Of a stretch of 12,218 nt of DNA, positions 1 through 7,790 are shown one piece after another. How positions within the stretch are numbered: the stretch's first letter is position 1; each line of letters opens with the position of its first letter. The notes beneath the pieces were generated by a model, which saw nothing but the letters and a program-made list of their open reading frames with translations, did no database searches and was not told the DNA's origin. Origin of the DNA: Stramenopiles sp. TOSAG23-6 (Eukaryota; Sar); assembly GCA_900128565.1 (NCBI GenBank), contig LT636048.1, positions 7,466 to 19,683 of the forward strand, given 5' to 3'. The position numbers and the translations under genes are program-made.

Positions 1-2338
1 TCTCTCAACGANTTCANAAAAAAAAAATAATGATTTGAATTTTCTGAATTTTCGCCAATGCATACACCAGCTAAAACAAATAAATCGAAAAAAAGATTTC
101 GTGTTTAAAACAAATAGACTTTGATGGCCCATCAAAAAACATCAAGAATCAAAGGTCTTTGTTTCGATTCTCGTTCGCTGCATTTCTTTTTTCATTCTTT
201 TTTTCATTCCAAACTGTCCATTGCTCCCAAACCCCAACCCTCTTGCCGTCTCGCTTCGCTACTTAGGCCCTACCCCTTCGGGTGATCCATACCATTTTGT
301 TACGAGTTTGCCTTTTTTTTTTTTCGAGTGTGACTGTTGGGATTCGAACCTGGGACGTCTATCGTCTGAGCAAAAGACTGCTGTGCTGTTTGGAAGATTG
401 TAGAAACGCTACGTATATATACATAGAATAATCAATCAAAATGTTTGGCGCCAAAAGAAACCCTAACCCTAAACATCAAAAAAAAAAAAATTAATTGTTT
501 TAGCTGGTGACTAATTGTTTTAGCTGGTGTATATTTTGGAATTTTCGCGTCAAAAAAAACAAAAAAAGGGCGCGGACAGGTTTGCGCTTTTTGGAAAATC
601 TTTAATTTTTTTTTGACTTCGACTTCTCTCTCTCTCTCTCTCGACAAAACATATCAATTCAAAGATTTGCATTACAAGCTTTGAGATTTCGATTGGGATT
701 GATTCATTGCTATATTATATTAGTATTGTATTAGTCATACTGATCCCCAAATAGAAGTTTATGGACACTAAAGTAGATTCTATTGTTGAAAATTTGGCGG
801 AGCACCTTTCACTAGATGAAATCTCAGCGCCTAATTCACTGGCAGGCGACTCTACTCCCCCTCTTCATCCAAAGTCTTCCAAATCTCTCCTGAGAGATGT
901 ACCATTGCCGCCAAATCCTACACTTCGTAGTACTTCATCTTTTGCGTCATCAACATGTCTGTCTAGTGATCTTTCTAGGGCATCTGATTCAAGCGTCTTG
1001 AGTGTAACTCTGAGGAGCGACAGGTCAATTGCAACCCAACTGGGTGAAGATGAAGATCATTTTGACTCAACTCTTGGATTTCCTCTACACACTTTCAAAA
1101 AAGAAGTCCGAGTCGTTCTTAATCGCACCCTTCTCGAACGCTCAAAATATTTTAGGGAAAGATTGCTCTCGGATTGGGCCGATCAGGATGACGTTGTCAT
1201 GAAATTACCGACGAGCCGCGAAGTTGATGCTATGGCTGTTGCACTCAACCACTTGGCAGCCAACGACTCAGGAGCTCAAGTACTAGAAGAGTTGACTACC
1301 CAAAATCAATTCCAATTTTATATAGCTGCCAATATGCTTGAACTCGTAGAAATGCAAGAAATATGTGAAAAGTTTATTGAAAAGAATCTTTGTGAAGGCA
1401 GTTTTGTCACAGCTATGCAACATGCTCAAACGTTTAAAGATGAAAGGCTTGTAAAAGCAACCTGGCGTTGGTTAAAGCGTCATGGTATTAAGGAAGTGAT
1501 CAAAAGTTCTGAAATTAGTGAAGATAAAACAATTAGTTCTTTATCTGTTAATGTAAATACTGGTGACTTACATTATGTACGTTTTCATCATTTTTTTTTA
1601 TTTTTCAAAAAAACATTTCATACGAAATTTTGTGCCTAACAAAAAAACAATTTTTTTTCAAAAAAAATAATGTACTTAACGATTTTTTTTTTTTTAATCT
1701 TCGCAACACAGGGTACTCAAACGGTCACTTTAAAATTATTCAGAAAATTAGTGGAAATAGAAAATTCTGCTCGAGCTGGATATTTTGAGCATGGAAAATT
1801 TACAGCTGAAGCGGATGCAATTCCTTTAAATACCGAAGAAAATGTACGTGTACAGTATGAATTTCATTTTTTTTTTCGTACGAAATTCCGTAGCTAACGA
1901 AACATTTTTAAAAATTTGAAATATTTTTTCAATTTTTTTTTTCGTACCAAATTCCGTAGCTAACGAAACATTTTTAAAAATTTGAAATATTTTTTCACAA
2001 TATATGATGAACGTGACGGTTTCATAGGTACCACAAAATTTTGGGTAGAACGAAAAAGAGACCAAAAACTTGAAAATGATGAAAATGATGAAAATGATAA
2101 AAATGATACATTTACACAATTTAATTTGTTTGTAGAAGGAACACGAGATCTTGTCATGGCTGCACGAATTCATAAAAAAGATACTACATTTATATTATCG
2201 AATAGTGAAACTGATTTCGAAATTCATGGTCCTCATTATATTGGTCAAGTGTCTCCGAATATGCTTGGAACAGTTTTCAAAGTATATAATCATGTAGTTT
2301 TTCAATTTTTAATTCAGTTTTTTTTTTGGAGAAAATTT

Positions 2339-2372
<34 letters not shown>

Positions 2373-2383
2373 CCAAGTTAAAA
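1..2383. repeat. Left arm of a 4.8-kb inverted duplication (palindrome)
   Basis: This arm is the reverse complement of 2437-4819, with x pairing to 4820-x. All open reading frames on one arm recur with identical lengths and, up to the spacer, identical translations on the other. Both N positions (12, 17) are mirrored (4808, 4803), and the T30 run at 2343-2372 matches the A30 run at 2448-2477. The repeat reaches base 1, so it may extend further left. Mirrored ambiguity codes and identical homopolymer lengths favour a duplicated consensus (missed-adapter or chimeric read, or assembly fold-back) over a biological palindrome, although a recent real inverted duplication cannot be excluded from one strand of sequence. 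Confidence 0.97.
761..2293 (+). CDS. BTB-Tubby domain protein, mirrored duplicate (left-arm copy)
   Basis: Exact mirror of the minus-strand gene at 2527-4059: exons 761-1576, 1712-1843 and 2006-2293. The encoded protein is identical and stops at the same point, at intron 3 (GTAGTTTTTCA from 2294). It should not be counted as a second gene unless the palindrome is shown to be real. The start at 761 is the first in-frame ATG of the long exon and is preceded by an AT-rich leader. Confidence 0.7.
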
Positions 2384-2436
2384 TTTTTCATACTTTTAAA
2401 AAAACTAAAAATTTTTAAATGTAAAACCTTTTTTTT
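2384..2436. other. Asymmetric spacer at the palindrome centre
   Basis: These 53 nt do not pair with themselves across the centre; pairing fails from 2384/2436 inward. The spacer is almost pure A/T and follows T30-CCAAGTTAAAA, inside what would be intron 3 of the BTB-Tubby gene. It contains AAAAATTTTT and a TTTTTCATAC stretch that resembles the start of the intron-family core. A single-copy loop between perfect arms is the expected shape of a fold-back product. Confidence 0.85.
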
Positions 2437-2447
2437 TTTTAACTTGG

Positions 2448-2481
<34 letters not shown>

Positions 2482-2526
2482 AAATTTTCTCCAAAAAAAA
2501 AACTGAATTAAAAATTGAAAAACTAC

Positions 2527-4059
2527 ATGATTATATACTTTGAAAACTGTTCCAAGCATATTCGGAGACACTTGACCAATATAATGAGGACCATGAATTT
2601 CGAAATCAGTTTCACTATTCGATAATATAAATGTAGTATCTTTTTTATGAATTCGTGCAGCCATGACAAGATCTCGTGTTCCTTCTACAAACAAATTAAA
2701 TTGTGTAAATGTATCATTTTTATCATTTTCATCATTTTCATCATTTTCAAGTTTTTGGTCTCTTTTTCGTTCTACCCAAAATTTTGTGGTACCTATGAAA
2801 CCGTCACGTTCATCATATATTGTGAAAAAATATTTCAAATTTTTAAAAATGTTTCGTTAGCTACGGAATTTGGTACGAAAAAAAAAATTGAAAAAATATT
2901 TCAAATTTTTAAAAATGTTTCGTTAGCTACGGAATTTCGTACGAAAAAAAAAATGAAATTCATACTGTACACGTACATTTTCTTCGGTATTTAAAGGAAT
3001 TGCATCCGCTTCAGCTGTAAATTTTCCATGCTCAAAATATCCAGCTCGAGCAGAATTTTCTATTTCCACTAATTTTCTGAATAATTTTAAAGTGACCGTT
3101 TGAGTACCCTGTGTTGCGAAGATTAAAAAAAAAAAAATCGTTAAGTACATTATTTTTTTTGAAAAAAAATTGTTTTTTTGTTAGGCACAAAATTTCGTAT
3201 GAAATGTTTTTTTGAAAAATAAAAAAAAATGATGAAAACGTACATAATGTAAGTCACCAGTATTTACATTAACAGATAAAGAACTAATTGTTTTATCTTC
3301 ACTAATTTCAGAACTTTTGATCACTTCCTTAATACCATGACGCTTTAACCAACGCCAGGTTGCTTTTACAAGCCTTTCATCTTTAAACGTTTGAGCATGT
3401 TGCATAGCTGTGACAAAACTGCCTTCACAAAGATTCTTTTCAATAAACTTTTCACATATTTCTTGCATTTCTACGAGTTCAAGCATATTGGCAGCTATAT
3501 AAAATTGGAATTGATTTTGGGTAGTCAACTCTTCTAGTACTTGAGCTCCTGAGTCGTTGGCTGCCAAGTGGTTGAGTGCAACAGCCATAGCATCAACTTC
3601 GCGGCTCGTCGGTAATTTCATGACAACGTCATCCTGATCGGCCCAATCCGAGAGCAATCTTTCCCTAAAATATTTTGAGCGTTCGAGAAGGGTGCGATTA
3701 AGAACGACTCGGACTTCTTTTTTGAAAGTGTGTAGAGGAAATCCAAGAGTTGAGTCAAAATGATCTTCATCTTCACCCAGTTGGGTTGCAATTGACCTGT
3801 CGCTCCTCAGAGTTACACTCAAGACGCTTGAATCAGATGCCCTAGAAAGATCACTAGACAGACATGTTGATGACGCAAAAGATGAAGTACTACGAAGTGT
3901 AGGATTTGGCGGCAATGGTACATCTCTCAGGAGAGATTTGGAAGACTTTGGATGAAGAGGGGGAGTAGAGTCGCCTGCCAGTGAATTAGGCGCTGAGATT
4001 TCATCTAGTGAAAGGTGCTCCGCCAAATTTTCAACAATAGAATCTACTTTAGTGTCCAT
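2527..4059 (-). CDS. BTB-Tubby domain protein, 3' end missing (right-arm copy)
   Basis: Exons read 4059-3244, 3108-2977 and 2814-2527 (272 + 44 + 96 codons, all phase 0), giving 412 residues before the model runs out. Residues about 117-210 look like a BTB fold (VLNRTLLERSKYFRERL, then VVMKLP), followed by a BACK-like helical stretch to about 245. The first 100 residues are Ser-rich and probably disordered. Exon 3 matches the core of the Tubby C-terminal domain: LVMAARIHKKDTTFILS and YIGQVSPNMLGTVFKVYNH correspond to the family's lAaRkrkk...yliS and fiGklrsNllGtkFtvyd. Tubby domains bind phosphoinositides and BTB domains often recruit Cullin-3, so a membrane-linked ubiquitin adaptor is possible (inference). 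An acidic END-repeat insert lies inside the Tubby part. The last part of the Tubby domain is absent because intron 3 runs into the palindrome centre. The gene is divergent from the Csm1-like gene. Confidence 0.8.
2815..2976 (-). repeat. Introner-type intron 2 of the BTB-Tubby gene, with 66-bp tandem duplication (mirror 1844-2005)
   Basis: Begins GTACGTGTAC and ends TTCACAATATAT before exon GATGAACG, which restores phase 0. On the mirror copy the body is a 66-bp unit repeated twice (1867-1932 and 1933-1998), each holding ten Ts, the core CGTACGAAATTCCGTAG and GCTAAC; the second copy has CGTACC and a changed last base. The first AG downstream (after TTTCAT) would put exon 3 out of frame. Confidence 0.85.
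3109..3243 (-). repeat. Introner-type intron 1 of the BTB-Tubby gene (mirror 1577-1711), GT-AG end
   Basis: Starts GTACGTTTTCATC and contains CATACGAAATTTTGTGCC then CTAAC, plus a second GTACTTAAC motif further on. It ends CTTCGCAACACAG before GGTACTC. It is the only family member here whose 3' end is AG, and that end aligns base for base with the TTCACAATACAT of its relatives apart from a few substitutions. 135 nt, phase 0. Confidence 0.85.
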
Positions 4060-4177
4060 AAACTTCTATTTGGGGATCAGTATGACTAATACAATACTAA
4101 TATAATATAGCAATGAATCAATCCCAATCGAAATCTCAAAGCTTGTAATGCAAATCTTTGAATTGATATGTTTTGTC

Positions 4178-4195
4178 GAGAGAGAGAGAGAGAGA
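4178..4195. repeat. (GA)n microsatellite
   Basis: A run of GA dinucleotides about 120 nt upstream of the BTB-Tubby start codon on its non-coding strand; the mirror (CT)n is at about 625-642. On the gene's own strand it reads as a CT-rich pyrimidine tract near the promoter or 5' UTR. Confidence 0.9.
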
Positions 4196-4346
4196 AGTCG
4201 AAGTCAAAAAAAAATTAAAGATTTTCCAAAAAGCGCAAACCTGTCCGCGCCCTTTTTTTGTTTTTTTTGACGCGAAAATTCCAAAATATACACCAGCTAA
4301 AACAATTAGTCACCAGCTAAAACAATTAATTTTTTTTTTTTTGATG

Positions 4347-4362
4347 TTTAGGGTTAGGGTTT
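4347..4362 (-). repeat. Telomere-like repeat upstream of the BTB-Tubby gene
   Basis: TTTAGGGTTAGGGTTT on the plus strand, that is AAACCCTAACCCTAAA on the sense strand of the minus-strand BTB-Tubby gene, about 290 nt before its start codon. Mirror at 458-473. It has the same sense orientation as the other copies in the window. Confidence 0.85.
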
Positions 4363-4446
4363 CTTTTGGCGCCAAACATTTTGATTGATTATTCTATGTA
4401 TATATACGTAGCGTTTCTACAATCTTCCAAACAGCACAGCAGTCTT

Positions 4447-4480
4447 TTGCTCAGACGATAGACGTCCCAGGTTCGAATCC
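4447..4480 (+). promoter_or_regulatory. Pol III internal-promoter-like A and B boxes (tRNA-derived remnant or SINE head)
   Basis: GGTTCGAATCC at 4470-4480 is a perfect B-box. TTGCTCAGACGATAGAC from 4447 resembles a tRNA D-arm/A box but with mismatches, and the spacing is shorter than in a tRNA. The T-arm pairs over only two base pairs and no acceptor stem closes it, so this is not a working tRNA. An A12-like run follows at about 4496-4507, as in tRNA-derived SINEs. Mirror copy on the minus strand at 340-373. Confidence 0.35.
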
Positions 4481-4878
4481 CAACAGTCACACTCGAAAAA
4501 AAAAAAAGGCAAACTCGTAACAAAATGGTATGGATCACCCGAAGGGGTAGGGCCTAAGTAGCGAAGCGAGACGGCAAGAGGGTTGGGGTTTGGGAGCAAT
4601 GGACAGTTTGGAATGAAAAAAAGAATGAAAAAAGAAATGCAGCGAACGAGAATCGAAACAAAGACCTTTGATTCTTGATGTTTTTTGATGGGCCATCAAA
4701 GTCTATTTGTTTTAAACACGAAATCTTTTTTTCGATTTATTTGTTTTAGCTGGTGTATGCATTGGCGAAAATTCAGAAAATTCAAATCATTATTTTTTTT
4801 TTNTGAANTCGTTGAGAGAAACAAAAACAAAACAATCTTCGCGCCAATTAACCAATTAAATTCTGTTTGCACGGAGTA

Positions 4879-6197
4879 ATGCCAGCGAGAAGGAAACGTG
4901 CATGTAATGCACAAGAAAACATAGATGCTGGAAACAAGAGGACAAAAAAGATTTCTGAAAAAAAGACAAAGAAAGTGTCCAAAAAAAAATCGAAAAAGAC
5001 CAGAGAACGTAGTGTTAGTCGAGACGATGACGACTGTGATAGTATGGCAAACAAAAAGCAGAGACGACTCAGTACAGGTCCAGTAAATATATCTCTAATG
5101 GGATTAAATTCCCATGAAGAAAAGTCTGTTGCTGAAGAAGAAAAGGTTGTTGATAAAATTTCAGAAAGAAAAGTGTCAAAGAAATCCAAAAAAAGTACAA
5201 AGACCAAGGCCAATAAGAAAAAACAAAAAATCCAAAAAGAAGCAAAGGACGCTACGTCTGATGGTGACAGTACATCACTTGAAATTCAAGATACTACTAC
5301 GGCATCAGCAACGCTACATTCTTTACAAAATATTGTTTCTATTTTAAATGAGACACTTTTACCGCCATCAAACTCTGAATCGAAACTCCGTCAAAAATTG
5401 GAAGAATTGCAAGCCAATTATGATGAGTTGCGAACACTCCGTGAGACTGAATCCGAAAAACAGTTACATAAAGCAAAAGAAACGATAAAGAAATTACAAT
5501 CCGCAAATGAGTCCTATTTAGCTTTTTTCGATAAGGAACAAGAAATTTCAAACCCTAACCCTACTGAATCTAAAAATTCAAAAGATGAGATTTTATTGGA
5601 GACTGAAAAAAAGCTCGCTGCAAAAAGCTACGAAATTAAGGTTATGAGAATGTTAACTGGCCTATATGTTAAAGCAGATGAGTCTAATCATAAAAAGTTT
5701 CTTTGCACTTCAATTTGTCACAGTCAATCGAGAGCAAGTGAGTTTGCAATTGTTCTTCCTGAGGATGATGTACGTTTTCATTTGAATATTTTTTTGGTAC
5801 GAAATTTTGTACCTAAACAAAAAAANTTTTTTTTTTTTTTTNGATTTTTTTTTTACTATAAAAATCCTCCACCTCACTTTTTTTTTAATTTGTCATATAT
5901 TCCCCCAAATAAATGATTCAGTAGAGTTCGTGGCCCGTAAGAATGTCAATCTTTTACCAGATTTTTTACAGGAGCCAATTGCTTTTTCAATGGAAGATGT
6001 ACGTTTTCAAAATTGAATTTCAAATTTATCTTTTTTTTTTCGTACGAAATTCCGTACCTAACGAATTTTGACTACATTTTTTTTTCACAATACATGCTCC
6101 TGGTGTTATATCACAGGTAACGCATGCCCTTCGCTGGGGCGTTGATGACGAGGAGGAAGGCAGTGGAGATGAGAGTGGAGTTGAAAGCACCGGTTGA
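4879..6197 (+). CDS. Csm1/Pcs1-like chromosome-segregation protein (monopolin-type)
   Basis: Exons 4879-5769, 5915-5998 and 6096-6197 give 358 residues. Start 4879 is the first ATG; the frame is open slightly upstream only through a TTG. Residues 1-125 are Lys/Arg-rich and low complexity (nuclear and DNA-binding character). About 145-255 is predicted coiled coil (LRQKLEELQANYDELRTLRE). From about 251 comes a globular domain, YEIKVMRMLTGLYV, FLCTSIC, VEFVARKNVNLLPDFLQEPI and then APGVISQVTHALRW, the layout of the Csm1/Pcs1 C-terminal domain. The tail is acidic. In fungi this family crosslinks kinetochores or organises rDNA and heterochromatin; a kinetochore or chromatin clamp role here is inferred. 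Keeping APGVISQ requires intron 2 to end at ATACAT rather than at the downstream CACAG, although both keep the frame. NPNP at 225-228 comes from a telomere-like repeat. Confidence 0.75.
5551..5563 (+). repeat. Telomere-like repeat inside Csm1-like coding exon
   Basis: AACCCTAACCCTA is read in frame as Asn-Pro-Asn-Pro within the linker between coiled coil and C-terminal domain. A hexamer insertion is frame-neutral in this reading phase. Confidence 0.85.
5770..5914 (+). repeat. Introner-type intron 1 of the Csm1-like gene
   Basis: Starts GTACGTTTTCATTTGAA, has the core GGTACGAAATTTTGTACC then CTAAAC, and ends CCCCAAATAAAT before GATTCAGTAGAG, which restores phase 0. Using the AG of GATTCAG would put a TAG stop first in the next exon. 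Two Ns (5826, 5842) sit in the homopolymers. 145 nt. Confidence 0.8.
5999..6095 (+). repeat. Introner-type intron 2 of the Csm1-like gene
   Basis: Starts GTACGTTTTCAAAATTGAAT, has the core CGTACGAAATTCCGTACC then CTAAC, and ends TTCACAATACAT before GCTCCTGG. A canonical AG 21 nt further (TATATCACAG) is also in frame, so this intron alone could be spliced GT-AG with loss of seven residues. Confidence 0.75.
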
Positions 6198-6705
6198 AGT
6201 TTCGTTAACCCTAACCCTGCACTTCATATATATATATATCTATAATGAATTGGGGTGTCGGGATTAACACTACGTAAATCAACTATATTGAGCTATAAGA
6301 TGGAAAAAAAAGCTTTTATTAATATTTTCTACATTCTTTTATTACGGAAGTGAAGCTATTATTATTATTATATTTTACATATTTTGAACATATTTTAAAA
6401 GTTAGATTTTGACTAGAGAGATTGTAGTTCTTTTTCTATAAAGTTTGATCTACTTCCCAATTATACGTTTTTGAATATTTTCTTTTTACATTTTTTTAAA
6501 TATTTTACATTTTTAAAACGTTTGAAATTCTTTTTTTACATTTTTAAATATTGAAATGACGTTCTATGAATAGATAAAAAATCAAGAATGAAATCAATGA
6601 AACGTTTATATATATATATATATATAATAATTCACTATTTCAACTCTTGAAACGTGTTTATATGATAAAAACCTAACAAATTGTTGCAGGAAACACTGTA
6701 GTCTT
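6198..6705. other. Convergent AT-rich intergenic region
   Basis: About 500 nt lie between the 3' ends of the Csm1-like (+) and REEP-like (-) genes. It holds the telomere-like repeat, TA dinucleotide runs at about 6228-6239 and 6607-6626, and a TTATTATTATTATA stretch near 6357. No coding sequence or RNA gene is evident; both transcripts presumably end here. Confidence 0.7.
6205..6218 (+). repeat. Telomere-like repeat just after the Csm1-like stop codon
   Basis: TTAACCCTAACCCT begins 8 nt after the TGA (6195-6197), in sense orientation, in the presumed 3' UTR. Confidence 0.85.
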
Positions 6706-7371
6706 TTACTTGTAAATGGATGACTCAAATGTTTGATCTTTGGATTCTTCTTCTACAGCTGGAGGATTTGATGTAGTTGGCAATCCTCCCTCCATTGCAC
6801 TCACACTATCAGCGCTAACGCGAGTGTAAGCTACGGAAGAATTGAATAAACTCTTGTGTAATATTCTAAGGCCACGAAGAAACAAACCCTCTCTTAAATC
6901 ATCGTCGGCAACCAAATAAATAAACAAAACTAAGAATCGAATCATTTGATATGTACTTCCAAACAACATACTCGCGGTTGGACCTACTATAGCAGTAGAA
7001 ACAAGGCAAATTACGTCCCCAAGTAACTCTGTGAAGGCAAAGATGAACCAATACACAAGCCACTCTGTCTGTGTAGATTTCTCCTCAATTGCACTAATAG
7101 ATCTGAATGATTCCAATAAGGGGAAAGGCAAAACAACAGCAACGTAGACAAGATGAAGGAATGTATCAGCACCAGTCATTAGGAAAATTAAAACACATAA
7201 ACATACAGACACAGCAAGGACGAATCTGCCTTTTGAGACTCCAGAACTTTGCTCAACTTGTCTGAGGATTGGCTGGTTTTCAACTTCTGAGCTGAACTTT
7301 GTAGCCACTCGTCTCAGCCGTGCTCCAAGTTTCTGTCCCATCATTCGTGTATCCCAATCATTTGAACTCAT
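6706..7371 (-). CDS. REEP/Yop1/HVA22 (TB2/DP1) family ER-shaping membrane protein
   Basis: 221 residues in one uninterrupted exon, unlike most other genes here. After a basic N-terminus, SGVSKGRFVLA (about 43-53) matches the tGvsrg motif of REEP5/Yop1. Hydrophobic segments at about 50-66 and 70-88 form the first hairpin; ESFRSISAIEEKSTQTEWLVYWFIF (about 87-111, shown as family landmarks) matches the sikAie....ddtqWLtYWvvy signature; further hydrophobic segments follow at about 111-131 and 134-154. The C-terminal 60 residues are hydrophilic, Ser-rich and acidic. The family inserts hairpins into ER membrane and promotes tubule curvature, and that is the likely role. The usual second-hairpin proline-rich FP..... 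motif is replaced by VGPTAS. It lies convergent with the Csm1-like gene. Confidence 0.88.
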   Translation of the reverse strand: MSSNDWDTRMMGQKLGARLRRVATKFSSEVENQPILRQVEQSSGVSKGRFVLAVSVCLCVLIFLMTGADTFLHLVYVAVVLPFPLLESFRSISAIEEKSTQTEWLVYWFIFAFTELLGDVICLVSTAIVGPTASMLFGSTYQMIRFLVLFIYLVADDDLREGLFLRGLRILHKSLFNSSVAYTRVSADSVSAMEGGLPTTSNPPAVEEESKDQTFESSIYK

Positions 7372-7690
7372 TTTAAAAAATATACAATCCCTTTGATAAG
7401 AAAACCTCTTACGTCTTTAAAAGTTTTTTAAATTTACCCAGCACGCAGAGAGCAAAGCTGTGCATCTGCCGCAGCCAGTGCAGAAAAATTAACGACAATT
7501 TTTTTTTTCTAGCTAGGGTTGGGGGTATTTTAGTAAAATTATGCATTGTATTTTGCTTCACACCATGTCATTAAGAAGTAGTTCAACTACTGATTACAGC
7601 GATACAGATGGAATTGATGCCAATAAGGCTCTGACGAGTCGAACAAGGAGCGAAGTTACCCCATTGATTATAGCTTCACAGAATTGGAGG

Positions 7691-7710
7691 TTTAGGGTTA
7701 GGTTAGGGTA
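7691..7710 (-). repeat. Telomere-like repeat downstream of the secreted-protein gene
   Basis: TTTAGGGTTAGGTTAGGGTA on the plus strand, that is, CCCTAA-type on the sense strand of the minus-strand gene ending at 7791, about 80 nt past its stop codon. One unit is a shortened TTAGG. Confidence 0.85.
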
Positions 7711-7725
7711 GATCTCTCAGGCTCA

Positions 7726-7770
7726 TTTTAAAAATCGTAACAAAAAACGTTTTAAAAATCGTAACAAAAA
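7726..7770. repeat. Two direct copies of a 21-mer
   Basis: The 21-mer beginning TTTTAAAAATCGTAAC occurs at 7726-7746 and 7750-7770, with a period of 24 nt. It lies 20-65 nt past the stop codon of the minus-strand gene, so it is probably in its 3' UTR. Function unknown. Confidence 0.8.
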
Positions 7771-7790
7771 CAAGCAATAACCAGAGAAAG

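Larger units (their letters stand above)
4288..4758. repeat. Region bounded by inverted 18-mers (MITE-like, uncertain)
   Basis: ATACACCAGCTAAAACAA lies at 4288-4305 and its exact reverse complement at 4741-4758, with a further direct partial copy (CACCAGCTAAAACAATTA) at 4311-4328. The enclosed sequence of about 470 bp holds the telomere-like repeat, a TATATATA stretch and a Pol III B-box-like site. The arrangement would fit a small non-autonomous element with terminal inverted repeats, but no flanking target duplication is evident. Mirror copy at 62-532. Confidence 0.4.
2437..4819. repeat. Right arm of the inverted duplication; probably the authentic copy
   Basis: Reverse complement of 1-2383. 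It is continuous with unique sequence on its right (from 4820), including the start of the Csm1-like gene, so this arm is the better candidate for the real locus. It carries the minus-strand BTB-Tubby gene and its upstream region. Homology ends abruptly at 4819/1 on the outer side (the window edge) and at 2437/2383 on the inner side. Confidence 0.97.
4060..4878. other. Divergent intergenic region between BTB-Tubby (-) and Csm1-like (+) genes
   Basis: About 820 nt separate the two start codons. Going right it contains the GA microsatellite, the inverted 18-mers, the telomere-like repeat, a TATATATACGTA stretch (about 4398-4411), the B-box element and two Ns (4803, 4808). Bases 4820-4878 lie outside the palindrome and probably form the leader of the Csm1-like gene. 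I see no convincing protein-coding sequence here. Confidence 0.6.
7372..7790. other. Intergenic region upstream of the REEP-like gene and downstream of the secreted-protein gene
   Basis: Contains a degenerate TAGGGTTGGGGG at about 7513-7524, a 48-codon plus-strand open frame at 7565-7711 of doubtful reality, a telomere-like repeat at 7691-7710 and a 24-bp-period direct repeat at 7726-7770. Both neighbouring genes are on the minus strand, so it holds the REEP-like promoter. Confidence 0.6.

Noticed and set aside
221-403. 60-residue open frame (mirror 4417-4599 minus) and 71-residue frame (432-647 minus, mirror 4173-4388)
   Set aside because: Both cover microsatellite, homopolymer and B-box sequence, show no protein-like composition and have no domain.
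1844-2010. TA-bounded internal eliminated sequence (ciliate-type) instead of an intron
   Set aside because: TA occurs near both ends, but excision leaving one TA produces an immediate in-frame stop at this site and a premature stop in PH-auxilin intron 4. The GT...AT boundary restores the frame at all sites.
2294-2526. Coding continuation through the palindrome centre (Phe/Lys-rich frames on both strands)
   Set aside because: The translations are homopolymer T/A runs inside intron 3, and the two strands give different nonsense. It is not a Tubby C-terminus.
4440-4490. Functional tRNA gene (perfect B box GGTTCGAATCC)
   Set aside because: The T stem pairs over only two base pairs, the A box is degenerate and too close to the B box, and no acceptor stem closes it. 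Kept only as a Pol III-like remnant.
1-4819. Natural hairpin telomere or biologically maintained palindrome
   Set aside because: There is no terminal telomere array at the centre, the gene is cut within an intron, and the Ns are mirrored. An artefact is simpler, although raw reads would decide.
6096-6116. GT-AG splicing of Csm1-like intron 2 at TATATCACAG
   Set aside because: It is in frame and possible, but it removes APGVISQ, which fits the family's conserved segment, and ignores the TTCACAATACAT end shared by the other introns. It cannot be fully excluded without cDNA.
7565-7711. Small plus-strand gene of 48 codons starting MSLRSSSTTDYSD
   Set aside because: Its C-terminus and stop lie in the telomere-like repeat and it opposes both neighbours. 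There is no recognisable domain, so it could equally be a gene fragment or chance.
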